Source of the DNA: MADRE2 sp964397015
Lineage (GTDB): Bacteria > Desulfobacterota > Desulfobacteria > Desulfobacterales > Desulfobacteraceae
Assembly (NCBI GenBank): GCA_964397015.1
Contig: CAYNHL010000021.1
Location: 1 to 37,330, forward strand
Direction: 5' to 3'
Length of the DNA: 37,330 nucleotides
Part shown: one piece after another, positions 16,459 through 23,229 of the stretch
Layout of the letters: the number at the start of each line of letters is the position of its first letter
Numbering within the stretch: position 1 is the first letter of the stretch
Notes under the pieces: model-generated
What the model was told of the DNA's origin: nothing
The model's input: only the letters and a program-made list of their open reading frames with translations
The model's database searches: none
Position numbers and translations under genes: made by a program

Positions 16459-17502
16459 TTAAATAAGCTCCAGTTCCGCCTGGAGGGCGCCGGCGGCCTT
16501 GATGCCCTGCAGAATCGAAATCAAGTCTGCCGGTGAGACCCCGATGGCATTCAAACCATTGACCAGCTCACCGATAGTGGCGGTTCCGGGAAGCTGCAGC
16601 ACCCGCTCTTCCTGTGTATCGCCTTCAGGGGTGTCGATGGTAACGGACAGGTCACCGTGGGCAATGGCCACGGTTGAAATGGTGACATCGCTGCCGATCA
16701 CGACAGTGCCGGTTCTTTCATTGATAACTACTTTGGCCAGAGTATCCGGAATCACGTTCAATGTTTCTATGTCTGCAATAAACTGCGCCACATGATCCTT
16801 GTACATATTTTCAGGAACGCTCAGTTCAATGGCTGATGAATCAATTGCCCGGGCGATTCCCTCACCGATGGAAACATTGATGGTTGAGGCCATCCTCAGG
16901 GCTGTAGTAAAATCAGGCCGGTTAAGGGATAAAATCAGCTTTTTTTTCCCGTTCAACTGGAACTTGATTTCCTGTTCAACCGTGGCACCATTTATTATAC
17001 GCCCTACCAGCAGGTGGCTGTCCCTATCCTGAGCGCCATTGCCGCCGCCCAGGCTCACCACCCCCTGGGCAAGGGCATATATCTGTTCATCCACCCCCCT
17101 GAGCGGCGTTAACAATAAAGTGCCGCCCTTGAGGCTTTTGGCATCCCCGAGTGACGACACAGACACATCTATCCGGTCCCCGATGCGGGCAAACGGCGGG
17201 ATACTGGCCGTGACAATGACTGCGGCCACGTTTTTCACCGCCAGCTGGTTTTTATTCACATGGACATTCATTTTTTCCATCATGTTGGCCAGCGCCTGGC
17301 GGGTAAAACTGACCCCGGCCTTGTCCCCGGTACCGTTCAGCCCGACCACCAGGCCGTATCCGCTCAACTGGTTGCTGCGTATTCCCTTGATGGATGCAAG
17401 GTCCTTGATCCGGGCGGCCGATGCCATGTCAATGGTTCCTGCAACCAGGAAAAAAAACACTGCCAGCATGCCACACAATTTGAAGCGATATCCTTTTGTC
17501 AT
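16459..17502 (-). CDS. flgI: Flagellar P-ring protein FlgI
   Basis: A 347-aa periplasmic ring protein. A signal peptide (hydrophobic CGMLAVFFFLVAGTIDMASA) precedes the mature start ARIKDLASIKGIRSNQLSGYGLVVGLNGTGDK, a strong FlgI signature. The C-terminal NGLNAIGVSPADLISILQGIKAAGALQAELELI is also canonical. The reading frame is open for another 90 codons upstream, but that part lies inside flgH. The ATG at 17502 (or its neighbour at 17505) follows the flgH stop by about 13 bases and has AGGTGA before it. The P-ring surrounds the rod in the peptidoglycan layer. FlgA, encoded two genes upstream, is its assembly chaperone. Confidence 0.96.
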   Translation of the reverse strand: MTKGYRFKLCGMLAVFFFLVAGTIDMASAARIKDLASIKGIRSNQLSGYGLVVGLNGTGDKAGVSFTRQALANMMEKMNVHVNKNQLAVKNVAAVIVTASIPPFARIGDRIDVSVSSLGDAKSLKGGTLLLTPLRGVDEQIYALAQGVVSLGGGNGAQDRDSHLLVGRIINGATVEQEIKFQLNGKKKLILSLNRPDFTTALRMASTINVSIGEGIARAIDSSAIELSVPENMYKDHVAQFIADIETLNVIPDTLAKVVINERTGTVVIGSDVTISTVAIAHGDLSVTIDTPEGDTQEERVLQLPGTATIGELVNGLNAIGVSPADLISILQGIKAAGALQAELELI

Positions 17503-17515
17503 CATTATCACCTGT

Positions 17516-18241
17516 CTAAAAAGGCCAGACCTTGTCCAGCAGCCGGGTGCCCCATCCAGGGCTCTGTTTGTCCGAAAGCACGCCCTGGCCATAATATTCG
17601 ATCCTGGAATCCGCAAGATATGTGGACTGAACCCGGTTGTCCGAAGAAATATCTTTGGGCCTGACCACGCCGGATACAAGAATATACTGTACCTCGTTAT
17701 TGAGCTTGATGGCCCGCTGACCAAACAGGCTGTAATTTCCATTGGGAAGGACTTCCACAATCCGGGCGGCAATGGAAGCTGTTACCTGCCCGCTCCTGTC
17801 GCTTTTTGCCTCCCCGGCAAAGCTCGATTTATAGTCCGTTCCAATCAACTTGGTATCCGTTCCTCCTCCAAGCCGGGTCTTGTAACCCAAAAGATTCATG
17901 TATGGCACCCCTACATCCATGCCTGTGGTCTTTTCAGACTCGGTATTGACATCCATCTGGGATGATGAATTTTCCACTATGTCAACAATGACTGTATCGC
18001 CCACATGAACCGCCTTGTCGTCTTCAAAAAAAGATCCGTTCCTGGCTGTCCACAGAGAGCCTTCTGCAGGCCTGGGTGCCTGGAATTCCGGGGTGATTGA
18101 CGGCTTGTCAGAAATCCCTTCAGGAAGGACCGGACCTGTTGCAGTCCGGGCGGCCCCTCCGCCGGAAGCACACCCGGCAGCCATGAGAAGGAACGCTGTC
18201 AATATCTGTACTGTAATCATTGCAACCGGTATCTGTTTCAT
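17516..18241 (-). CDS. flgH: Flagellar L-ring lipoprotein FlgH
   Basis: A 241-aa outer-membrane ring lipoprotein. The N-terminal signal ends in the lipobox LMAAGC, so Cys is lipidated. Typical FlgH segments follow: SLWTARNGSFFEDDKAVHVGDTVIVDIVE, then VVEVLPNGNY-like IVEVLPNGNYSLFGQRAIKLN, and the C-terminal GQGVLSDKQSPGWGTRLLDKVWPF. The ATG at 18241 is preferred over a GTG two codons upstream because AGGAG lies 5 bases before it, whereas the GTG overlaps that site. It sits between flgA and flgI. Its presence shows that the cell has an outer membrane. Confidence 0.96.
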   Translation of the reverse strand: MKQIPVAMITVQILTAFLLMAAGCASGGGAARTATGPVLPEGISDKPSITPEFQAPRPAEGSLWTARNGSFFEDDKAVHVGDTVIVDIVENSSSQMDVNTESEKTTGMDVGVPYMNLLGYKTRLGGGTDTKLIGTDYKSSFAGEAKSDRSGQVTASIAARIVEVLPNGNYSLFGQRAIKLNNEVQYILVSGVVRPKDISSDNRVQSTYLADSRIEYYGQGVLSDKQSPGWGTRLLDKVWPF

Positions 18242-18249
18242 ATTCACTC

Positions 18250-19278
18250 CTAATACGCGACCTGAACAATTGATCTTCCCTTTACAAATCCCCTGATCAG
18301 TTTACCTGAACTGGTATTTTCCACCTGGATGACATCGTCCATATACCCGTTTTCCCTTGAGATTCCGGTTGCGGCAATCACCAGGTTTTCTTTTTCGACA
18401 ATGATCCTTACCCGGTCGCCTTTTTGAATCACCGGTGGAATTTCCAGAAGATCCAGCCTTATGGCATCTCCTTTTTTAAAACCGGTTTTAGCTTCCTTGC
18501 CCGAAATATCGGACAGTTCTGCAGCATGGTTTCCCCTGAGCCGGGACAGGTTCATCCGGCAGCTGATTCCATCTGATGCCGTCAGCTCCTGGCCCCTGGC
18601 GATATCCTGTGCGGCGCACAGAATATCTTCAAACACATCGAGCCATCCATAGATCCTCAGCCGGTCACAGCTTTTTTCTTCGATCATGACATCGGCGGTG
18701 ATGGAAAGCCTGCCGCCCTGTTCTGGCAGGTCGCCGGAAAAAACCAGTGTCAGTTCCCCGGCCGGATAGACCTCCAGGCCGCTGACCCTGGTCTTGTCCA
18801 GTGCAACCTCTTTTTCGCCCATCTGCCCGGCTACCCAGTCTTCAAGCTGCTGAAGCACCATTTCCTGTGTCAGCTCCTGGCTGTCCTGCTTGATATAGAC
18901 ACGGTCGGGAATCTGAATAACCGCCTTTTCAAGGATTCCCCTGCTGGTTCTGAACACCGATTCGATCTGGCGTCTTTCAAGCACCTTTATCTCTCCCGGT
19001 CTCGGGGAACGGCAGATTTCCATCGCTGCCACGTCATCCTTGAAAAAGCCGGGCACACTGATCTCTGCAATATCACCCAGGTATGTCATTTCAGACTGGA
19101 CACTGGCGTGTGCCCTGATATTGATAAAAATCTCGGAATCCTTTACATCATCTGGTTCAGCGGATGTGCCGGCAGTTGATCCTGTAACGGAAAATGCCAG
19201 CAATAAAATTCCCGCTGCCAGGACAACAAAAAGCCGCATTGTGAAACGGTTTTTATGTAGATTTCCAGTTTTTGGCAT
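18250..19278 (-). CDS. flgA: P-ring assembly chaperone FlgA
   Basis: A 342-aa secreted protein with an N-terminal signal region (MRLFVVLAAGILLLAFSV) and a C-terminal SAF-like domain: LCAAQDIARGQELTASDG, then the characteristic KKGDAIRLDLLEIPPVIQKGDRVRIIVE and the end KLIRGFVKGRSIVQV. FlgA binds FlgI in the periplasm and helps it polymerise. The ATG at 19278 overlaps the flgG stop (TGATG), indicating coupling. A second in-frame ATG at 19239 would give a more standard signal peptide start and a 329-aa product; I cannot decide between them from sequence alone. Confidence 0.92.
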   Translation of the reverse strand: MPKTGNLHKNRFTMRLFVVLAAGILLLAFSVTGSTAGTSAEPDDVKDSEIFINIRAHASVQSEMTYLGDIAEISVPGFFKDDVAAMEICRSPRPGEIKVLERRQIESVFRTSRGILEKAVIQIPDRVYIKQDSQELTQEMVLQQLEDWVAGQMGEKEVALDKTRVSGLEVYPAGELTLVFSGDLPEQGGRLSITADVMIEEKSCDRLRIYGWLDVFEDILCAAQDIARGQELTASDGISCRMNLSRLRGNHAAELSDISGKEAKTGFKKGDAIRLDLLEIPPVIQKGDRVRIIVEKENLVIAATGISRENGYMDDVIQVENTSSGKLIRGFVKGRSIVQVAY

Positions 19279-20060
19279 CAGCGTTTCAACCCATTGGCAA
19301 TACCCAGCATGGAGTCTGCCGTTGTAATGGACTTGGAATTGGCTTCAAAGGTCCGCTGGCCGGATATCATCGAGACCATTTCTTCCACGATGCTGACGTT
19401 GGACAATTCCAGGTAGTTGTTTACAACCGTGCCGGACCCCTCTTCTCCCGGGACAAGTTCAACCGCCGGGCCTGATCCTTCCGTCGGCCTGAACAGGTTG
19501 TTTCCCATTGCAAAAAGCCCGGCATTATTTACAAAAGTGTTTATCAGTATCTGTTCCGTGGCAAGGATTTCTTCATCAGCTCCATGGGCGGTCAAGGTCC
19601 CGTTATCCTGAAGGTTGATCACGACTGTTTCAACCGGCAAAGCTATTTCCGGCTGGAGCCTGTCCCCGGAAGGAGTGGTGATGAATCCTTCGCTGTCCAG
19701 GGTGAAATCCCCCGCCCGGGTATAAACATCCTCGTCTCCGTGAAGCACCCTGAAAAAGCCGTCTCCCTGGATGGCCATATCCAGCTTGTTCCCGGTTTCC
19801 ACGTAATCACCCTGGGTAAAAATCTTCTGGACCCCTGAGGGTTTGACCCCCATACCCACCTGGATGCCGGTGGGCACCTGTCCTCCTCCCGGAGTGGTCT
19901 GACCCGCCACCAGGAGGGTCTGGTACATCAGATCCTCAAAATTGGGCCGTGACTTTTTAAACCCTGTTGTATTGGCATTGGCCAGGTTGTTGGCTACCAC
20001 GTCGGTTTTCATCTGCTGGGCACTCATCCCGGTTGCAGCAGTCCAAAGCGATCGTATCAT
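19278..20060 (-). CDS. flgG: Distal rod protein FlgG
   Basis: A 260-aa rod protein, the usual length. It has the N-terminal axial motif MIRSLWTAATGMSAQQMKTDVVANNLANANTTGFKK, the FlgG-specific middle GVKPSGVQKIFTQGDYVETGNKLDMAIQGDGFF, and the C-terminal coiled coil SNVSIVEEMVSMISGQRTFEANSKSITTADSML. FlgG forms the distal rod that spans the periplasm through the FlgH and FlgI rings, whose genes lie downstream in the same operon. AGGAGGG lies close upstream of the ATG, and flgF ends 12 bases before it. Confidence 0.97.
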   Translation of the reverse strand: MIRSLWTAATGMSAQQMKTDVVANNLANANTTGFKKSRPNFEDLMYQTLLVAGQTTPGGGQVPTGIQVGMGVKPSGVQKIFTQGDYVETGNKLDMAIQGDGFFRVLHGDEDVYTRAGDFTLDSEGFITTPSGDRLQPEIALPVETVVINLQDNGTLTAHGADEEILATEQILINTFVNNAGLFAMGNNLFRPTEGSGPAVELVPGEEGSGTVVNNYLELSNVSIVEEMVSMISGQRTFEANSKSITTADSMLGIANGLKR

Positions 20061-20072
20061 TTTCCCTCCTGA

Positions 20073-20753
20073 TTATTTGAGGATACCCACATCATTGACA
20101 GCTTTCCCATCCACTTCGTCAAATGTCAGCATCGATTTTTGAAAAGTTTCATACATCCGGTGATAGTCGATCATCCGGACCATCTCGTCCACCACGGCCA
20201 CATTGGCCCCCTCAAGGGCCATCTGTTTGACCCGTACCTGCGGCGGCGGGATTTCATCCTGGGGATCGGCATCATAGAACAGATGATTCCGGCTGTCTTT
20301 TTTCAAAAGTGTCAAGTCCTGGAATGTCACGACATCGAGGGTGTCCACAAATTCCTGGTCGACGAATATCTCACCTGCCTCGTTGATACTGACGGATTCT
20401 CCATCGATCACTATTGCACCGCCCTGTCCCAGTACCTGGTTTCCGTTCTGGTCCACCAGCACCCCGTCAGCGTCAAGTGTAAAATTACCGTTCCTGGTGT
20501 ATTTGATGCCGTCCATGGTTTCGACCTTGAAGAAACCGGTGTCTGCCAGGGCGACATCCAGAGGATTATCCGTGGTCTGGATCGGCCCCTGGGAAAAATC
20601 CCGGTTGATCATGGCCTTGAACTGCCGGTCAAAACTTATCACGTCCTTTTTAAAGCCGGTTGTATCCGCGTTGGCAAGGTGATTTGATACTGCCTCCAGT
20701 TTCCGCTCCTGCCTGAGACCGCCCTGAACAGGCCGGGTCATTTCAAGTAGCAT
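20073..20753 (-). CDS. flgF: Proximal rod protein FlgF
   Basis: A 226-aa rod protein of the FlgF/FlgG type: LEAVSNHLANADTTGFKKD near the start, NPLDVALADTGFFKVETMDGIKYTRNGNFTLDADG in the middle, and the C-terminal MALEGANVAVVDEMVRMIDYHRMYETFQKSM. It is the first gene of the flgF-flgG-flgA-flgH-flgI-flgJ operon. AGGAG lies 11 bases before the ATG at 20753. An upstream ATG at 20760 would open only a five-codon frame. The in-frame ATG at 20741 (MTRPVQGG) is a possible alternative start. Confidence 0.92.
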   Translation of the reverse strand: MLLEMTRPVQGGLRQERKLEAVSNHLANADTTGFKKDVISFDRQFKAMINRDFSQGPIQTTDNPLDVALADTGFFKVETMDGIKYTRNGNFTLDADGVLVDQNGNQVLGQGGAIVIDGESVSINEAGEIFVDQEFVDTLDVVTFQDLTLLKKDSRNHLFYDADPQDEIPPPQVRVKQMALEGANVAVVDEMVRMIDYHRMYETFQKSMLTFDEVDGKAVNDVGILK

Positions 20754-20811
20754 GATTCATGGTTCTCCTGGTTTGTATAATCATTTATCTGACAACTTCT
20801 GCAATAAATCT

Positions 20812-20827
20812 TGCAATAAAAATGCCA
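20812..20827 (-). promoter_or_regulatory. Sigma-54 promoter of the flgF rod-ring operon
   Basis: The minus strand reads TGGCATTTTTATTGC, followed by A. GG and GC are at the correct -24/-12 spacing and only one base departs from TGGCAC-N5-TTGC. Transcription would start near 20801, about 48 bases before flgF. The rest of the 232-base gap between flgF and the upstream gene holds two short perfect palindromes (20851-20862 and 20938-20949) but no gene. Confidence 0.75.
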
Positions 20828-20985
20828 TGGGCTCGAAAGAACGCCATAAACCTGTTAACAGGCACAAACACGCATTATAATGTCATTCAAGGCGGGGCAG
20901 GATCAAATGTTCTGGTGTCAAAAAGCCAAAATCGTGACAGGCATGCCTGCAGAAAATTGACAGTACCAGAAAAAATTGCCGGGTT

Positions 20986-21252
20986 TCAGCGCCTCGAATT
21001 GGCTCCGTAGACAAATGCCAGAAGTTCGGCGACAGCCACATAGACGGCCGGGGGGATTTCTTCATCAATCTCGAGTTTTGACAGCACTTCGATCAGGTCC
21101 GGATCGTCCTTGATCGGGATATCGTGCTTGAGGGCAAGCTCGATAATTTTTTCAGCAACACGGCCGCGACCCTTTGCCTTGACCTTTGGGGCCTCATCCT
21201 TGAGGCGGTCATATTTAAGCGCAACGGCTTTTTTCTGGACATACCGGGCCAT
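20986..21252 (-). CDS. FlhB C-terminal-domain paralogue (FhlB type)
   Basis: An 88-aa protein that resembles only the cytoplasmic tail of FlhB after its autocleavage site: AVALKYD at residues about 9-15, then KGRGRVAEKIIELALKHDIPIKDDPDLIEVLSKLEIDEEIPPAVYVAVAELLAFVYG. The full FlhB in this window has the same AVALKYD and a very similar end (ELYQAVAELLAHVYKL). The cleavage sequence itself is missing. Such stand-alone FlhB tails occur in many bacteria and may substitute for or compete with the cleaved FlhB fragment when the export apparatus changes substrate. It directly follows fliK, the other partner in that switch, with the ATG 2 bases after the fliK stop. It ends the 14-kb operon; no strong terminator is visible after it. 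Confidence 0.85.
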   Translation of the reverse strand: MARYVQKKAVALKYDRLKDEAPKVKAKGRGRVAEKIIELALKHDIPIKDDPDLIEVLSKLEIDEEIPPAVYVAVAELLAFVYGANSRR

Positions 21253-21254
21253 TG

Positions 21255-22304
21255 TCAAACCACTATATTCAGTACACGGGCATCCTGGCGTTTCAAAACG
21301 GATTCCACCAGGGATGAGGGATGGACTTCCTGATCGGCCGCGACCTGGCAGCTGACCTGGAGAAGCTGATATCCGCTTTTGGACAGGCGGGCTTTCAATT
21401 CCGGCATCAGGCCTTCCATGTATTCACACACCTCTTGACTGGACAGCTTGAATATGCCGGCCATGGTCTTGCCGTACACGGAAAAATCGGCCCGCAGAGG
21501 TCCAAGCCGGGACATGTCGAGCAAAAATGATACATAAGTCATCCGGTCTGAAGTTTTCGAGGCTTTCCCGTCGTCATCTGCCTGGCCTGTATCTATCAGA
21601 AGCTGGCCAAAGCTGAAGGTGCCGTTTGAAAACACGGGAAAGGGAAATATGGTTTTTCCTGAATCGGCAGACTGGTGGTTGAGCAATTGAAAATTTTCAA
21701 TGGTCTGGATAAAATCCGACATGATCCCGCCCTGCTTTTCACCTCCTGCCCCGGCCAGGCCTATCTGACGAAGCAGCATTCCCTTGAAATCCTGTTTGAA
21801 AAAATCATGAGGCAAATCTTTTAATACCTGCGCCATTTTTTTTTCCAGCAACAGGCCTCCGGCATCCAGGAATTTTGGCACCAGGTTGTGATCCGGTTTG
21901 TATGACTGCAGTGAAAACTCCATCAATGCGGTCTTCAGCGAAGCCGGCAGGGAAAGCTTTTCAATACCCTTGAACGGCATCTGGCCCGACAACAGGCTGA
22001 CAAGCGACGATATCCGGCTTGAATTCATTTCCTGCAAAGGCGCTATAAGTTTCAATACCAGAGAGTCCTTGTCCTGTACCACCTTGAGACTGATTTCATC
22101 CCCGGCGGAAAACGGCAGGGCGGTCCGGGCGGTAAGTGTTTTCCCGTTTATCAAAAGAGTGATATTTTTACCTTCAAATGCAGCCAGGACCTTTGCATCA
22201 ACGGTCTGATTCAGCTTCAGCTGCCCTGTTAAAATTTCAGAGGCCGCAGAGCCCTTATCGGAAATCACCACACGGTTTTCTGATACAGTTACACCGGTGA
22301 TCAT
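21255..22304 (-). CDS. fliK: FliK-like hook-length control protein
   Basis: A 349-aa protein. The C-terminal part (about residues 250-340) matches the FliK substrate-switch domain: YVSFLLDMSRLGPLRADFSVYGKTMAGIFKL, then LMPELKARLSKSGYQLLQVSCQV. The N-terminal 70 residues form a small beta domain (GQLKLNQTVDAKVLAAFEGKNITLLINGKTLTA). FliK is exported as a ruler and its C-terminus contacts FlhB to switch export from rod/hook to filament subunits. AAGG lies 4 bases upstream of the ATG, which overlaps the previous gene by 4 bases (ATGA). The downstream partner is an FlhB-tail paralogue, which fits the role. Similarity outside the C-terminal domain is low, as usual for FliK. Confidence 0.8.
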   Translation of the reverse strand: MITGVTVSENRVVISDKGSAASEILTGQLKLNQTVDAKVLAAFEGKNITLLINGKTLTARTALPFSAGDEISLKVVQDKDSLVLKLIAPLQEMNSSRISSLVSLLSGQMPFKGIEKLSLPASLKTALMEFSLQSYKPDHNLVPKFLDAGGLLLEKKMAQVLKDLPHDFFKQDFKGMLLRQIGLAGAGGEKQGGIMSDFIQTIENFQLLNHQSADSGKTIFPFPVFSNGTFSFGQLLIDTGQADDDGKASKTSDRMTYVSFLLDMSRLGPLRADFSVYGKTMAGIFKLSSQEVCEYMEGLMPELKARLSKSGYQLLQVSCQVAADQEVHPSSLVESVLKRQDARVLNIVV

Positions 22305-22891
22305 CTGTCCTTCTCCATTGCCTGAAACTTTTTCTTAAGGTCCACCACCAGCTGGACCTCTCCTTTGGGAATGCCAAGTTTTTCGGCAATGGTGCCGGTG
22401 TCGATTCCACGGGCGAACATGTCAATGATATTTTTCTGCTGGTCATCGAGATCATCATCTCCCGGCGGCACAGAATCCTGACCGCCTGTGGATGAAAACA
22501 TTTGTGCAGAGGCGGAGTATGTTGACGCGGCCCGCTGCTGCAGGGCATCTGCCCTTGAAAGAAGCAGGTTGATGTTGATGATCCTGTTATCCAGCGCGTC
22601 GTTCAATTCCCTGACTATTTTCTTCTTTTCCTTTATCTGGTCGTTGAAGCTCTCTGCGACCTGCATGGCATCCTGCATCAAGGGTTCGAGCATCTGGATA
22701 ATGTCATCGGCCGCCTGTTTCCTGCTCTGGCTGTAATCAACAGCCTTCTCAGGCGGCATGCCGGGCGGCTGATTCTGAAGCAAAGTCCACATCACGTTCA
22801 TTTTACGGGAAAGCACCAGTACCAGTATCACCAGTATAAAATTGACAATAAAGCCTACCCCTATCCAGAATTCCAGTGAATACAATGCCAT
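22301..22891 (-). CDS. DUF6115/SwrB-like membrane-anchored coiled-coil protein
   Basis: A 196-aa protein with one N-terminal membrane helix (about residues 8-27, FWIGVGFIVNFILVILVLVL), a central coiled coil (about 60-125, DIIQMLEPLMQDAMQVAESF onward) and a small C-terminal helix-turn-helix-like segment IDMFARGIDTGTIAEKLGIPKGEVQLVVDLKKKF. This architecture resembles DUF6115 proteins found in flagellar operons, including Bacillus SwrB, which promotes assembly of the export apparatus and basal body. Family assignment is from pattern memory. It overlaps the upstream gene by one base (TAATG) and fliK by 4 bases, so it is firmly inside the operon. Confidence 0.65.
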   Translation of the reverse strand: MALYSLEFWIGVGFIVNFILVILVLVLSRKMNVMWTLLQNQPPGMPPEKAVDYSQSRKQAADDIIQMLEPLMQDAMQVAESFNDQIKEKKKIVRELNDALDNRIININLLLSRADALQQRAASTYSASAQMFSSTGGQDSVPPGDDDLDDQQKNIIDMFARGIDTGTIAEKLGIPKGEVQLVVDLKKKFQAMEKDR

Positions 22892-23196
22892 TATATTACG
22901 GTATCCAGCAGCTGGCCCGGTGCATCCGGATCCTCGTTACGATGTTTTTTTTCTTTTTTCTTCTTCTCTTTTTCCCGGGCTTCAGCCTTTTTCTCCTCCC
23001 GTTCTTTTTCTTTCCTGGCTTTCACTCGTGCAATTTCATCAAATTCCTTTACCGTGCTGGCAAGTTCAGCGGCGTTTGCCGCCTGCTGGGCTTCAACATG
23101 GGCGGGATTGGGTTTCGGCGCATTACTTCCCTGGGTCAGCTCGCTGACCGCACCGGATTGCTGGATAACCAGATTGTGACCTGATATGGCATTCAT
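22891..23196 (-). CDS. Small charged flagellar-operon protein, function unknown
   Basis: A 101-aa protein that I do not recognise. The N-terminal half is Ala/Gln-rich (AEAQQAANAAEL-like). The C-terminal half is a run of Lys, Glu and Arg (EEKKAEAREKEKKKKEKKHR), probably a single long charged helix, ending in GQLLDTVI. There is no membrane segment or signal. The ATG at 23196 is chosen because GGGGA lies 8 bases upstream; an in-frame TTG precedes it. Its location between the FliL-like gene and the DUF6115 gene, with an overlap to the latter, indicates a flagellar role, but nothing more specific can be said. Confidence 0.6.
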   Translation of the reverse strand: MNAISGHNLVIQQSGAVSELTQGSNAPKPNPAHVEAQQAANAAELASTVKEFDEIARVKARKEKEREEKKAEAREKEKKKKEKKHRNEDPDAPGQLLDTVI

Positions 23197-23229
23197 AAGC
23201 AATCCCCTTTTTATTCATCCGGTCCTGAT

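Noticed and set aside
16459..17772. Extended 437-aa form of FlgI
   Set aside because: The extra 90 N-terminal codons lie inside flgH and place the signal peptide internally. The ATG at 17502 gives the normal protein.
20938..20949. Palindrome CAGGCATGCCTG as a terminator of the 14-kb operon
   Set aside because: A perfect 12-base palindrome leaves no loop and no U-run follows on the minus strand.
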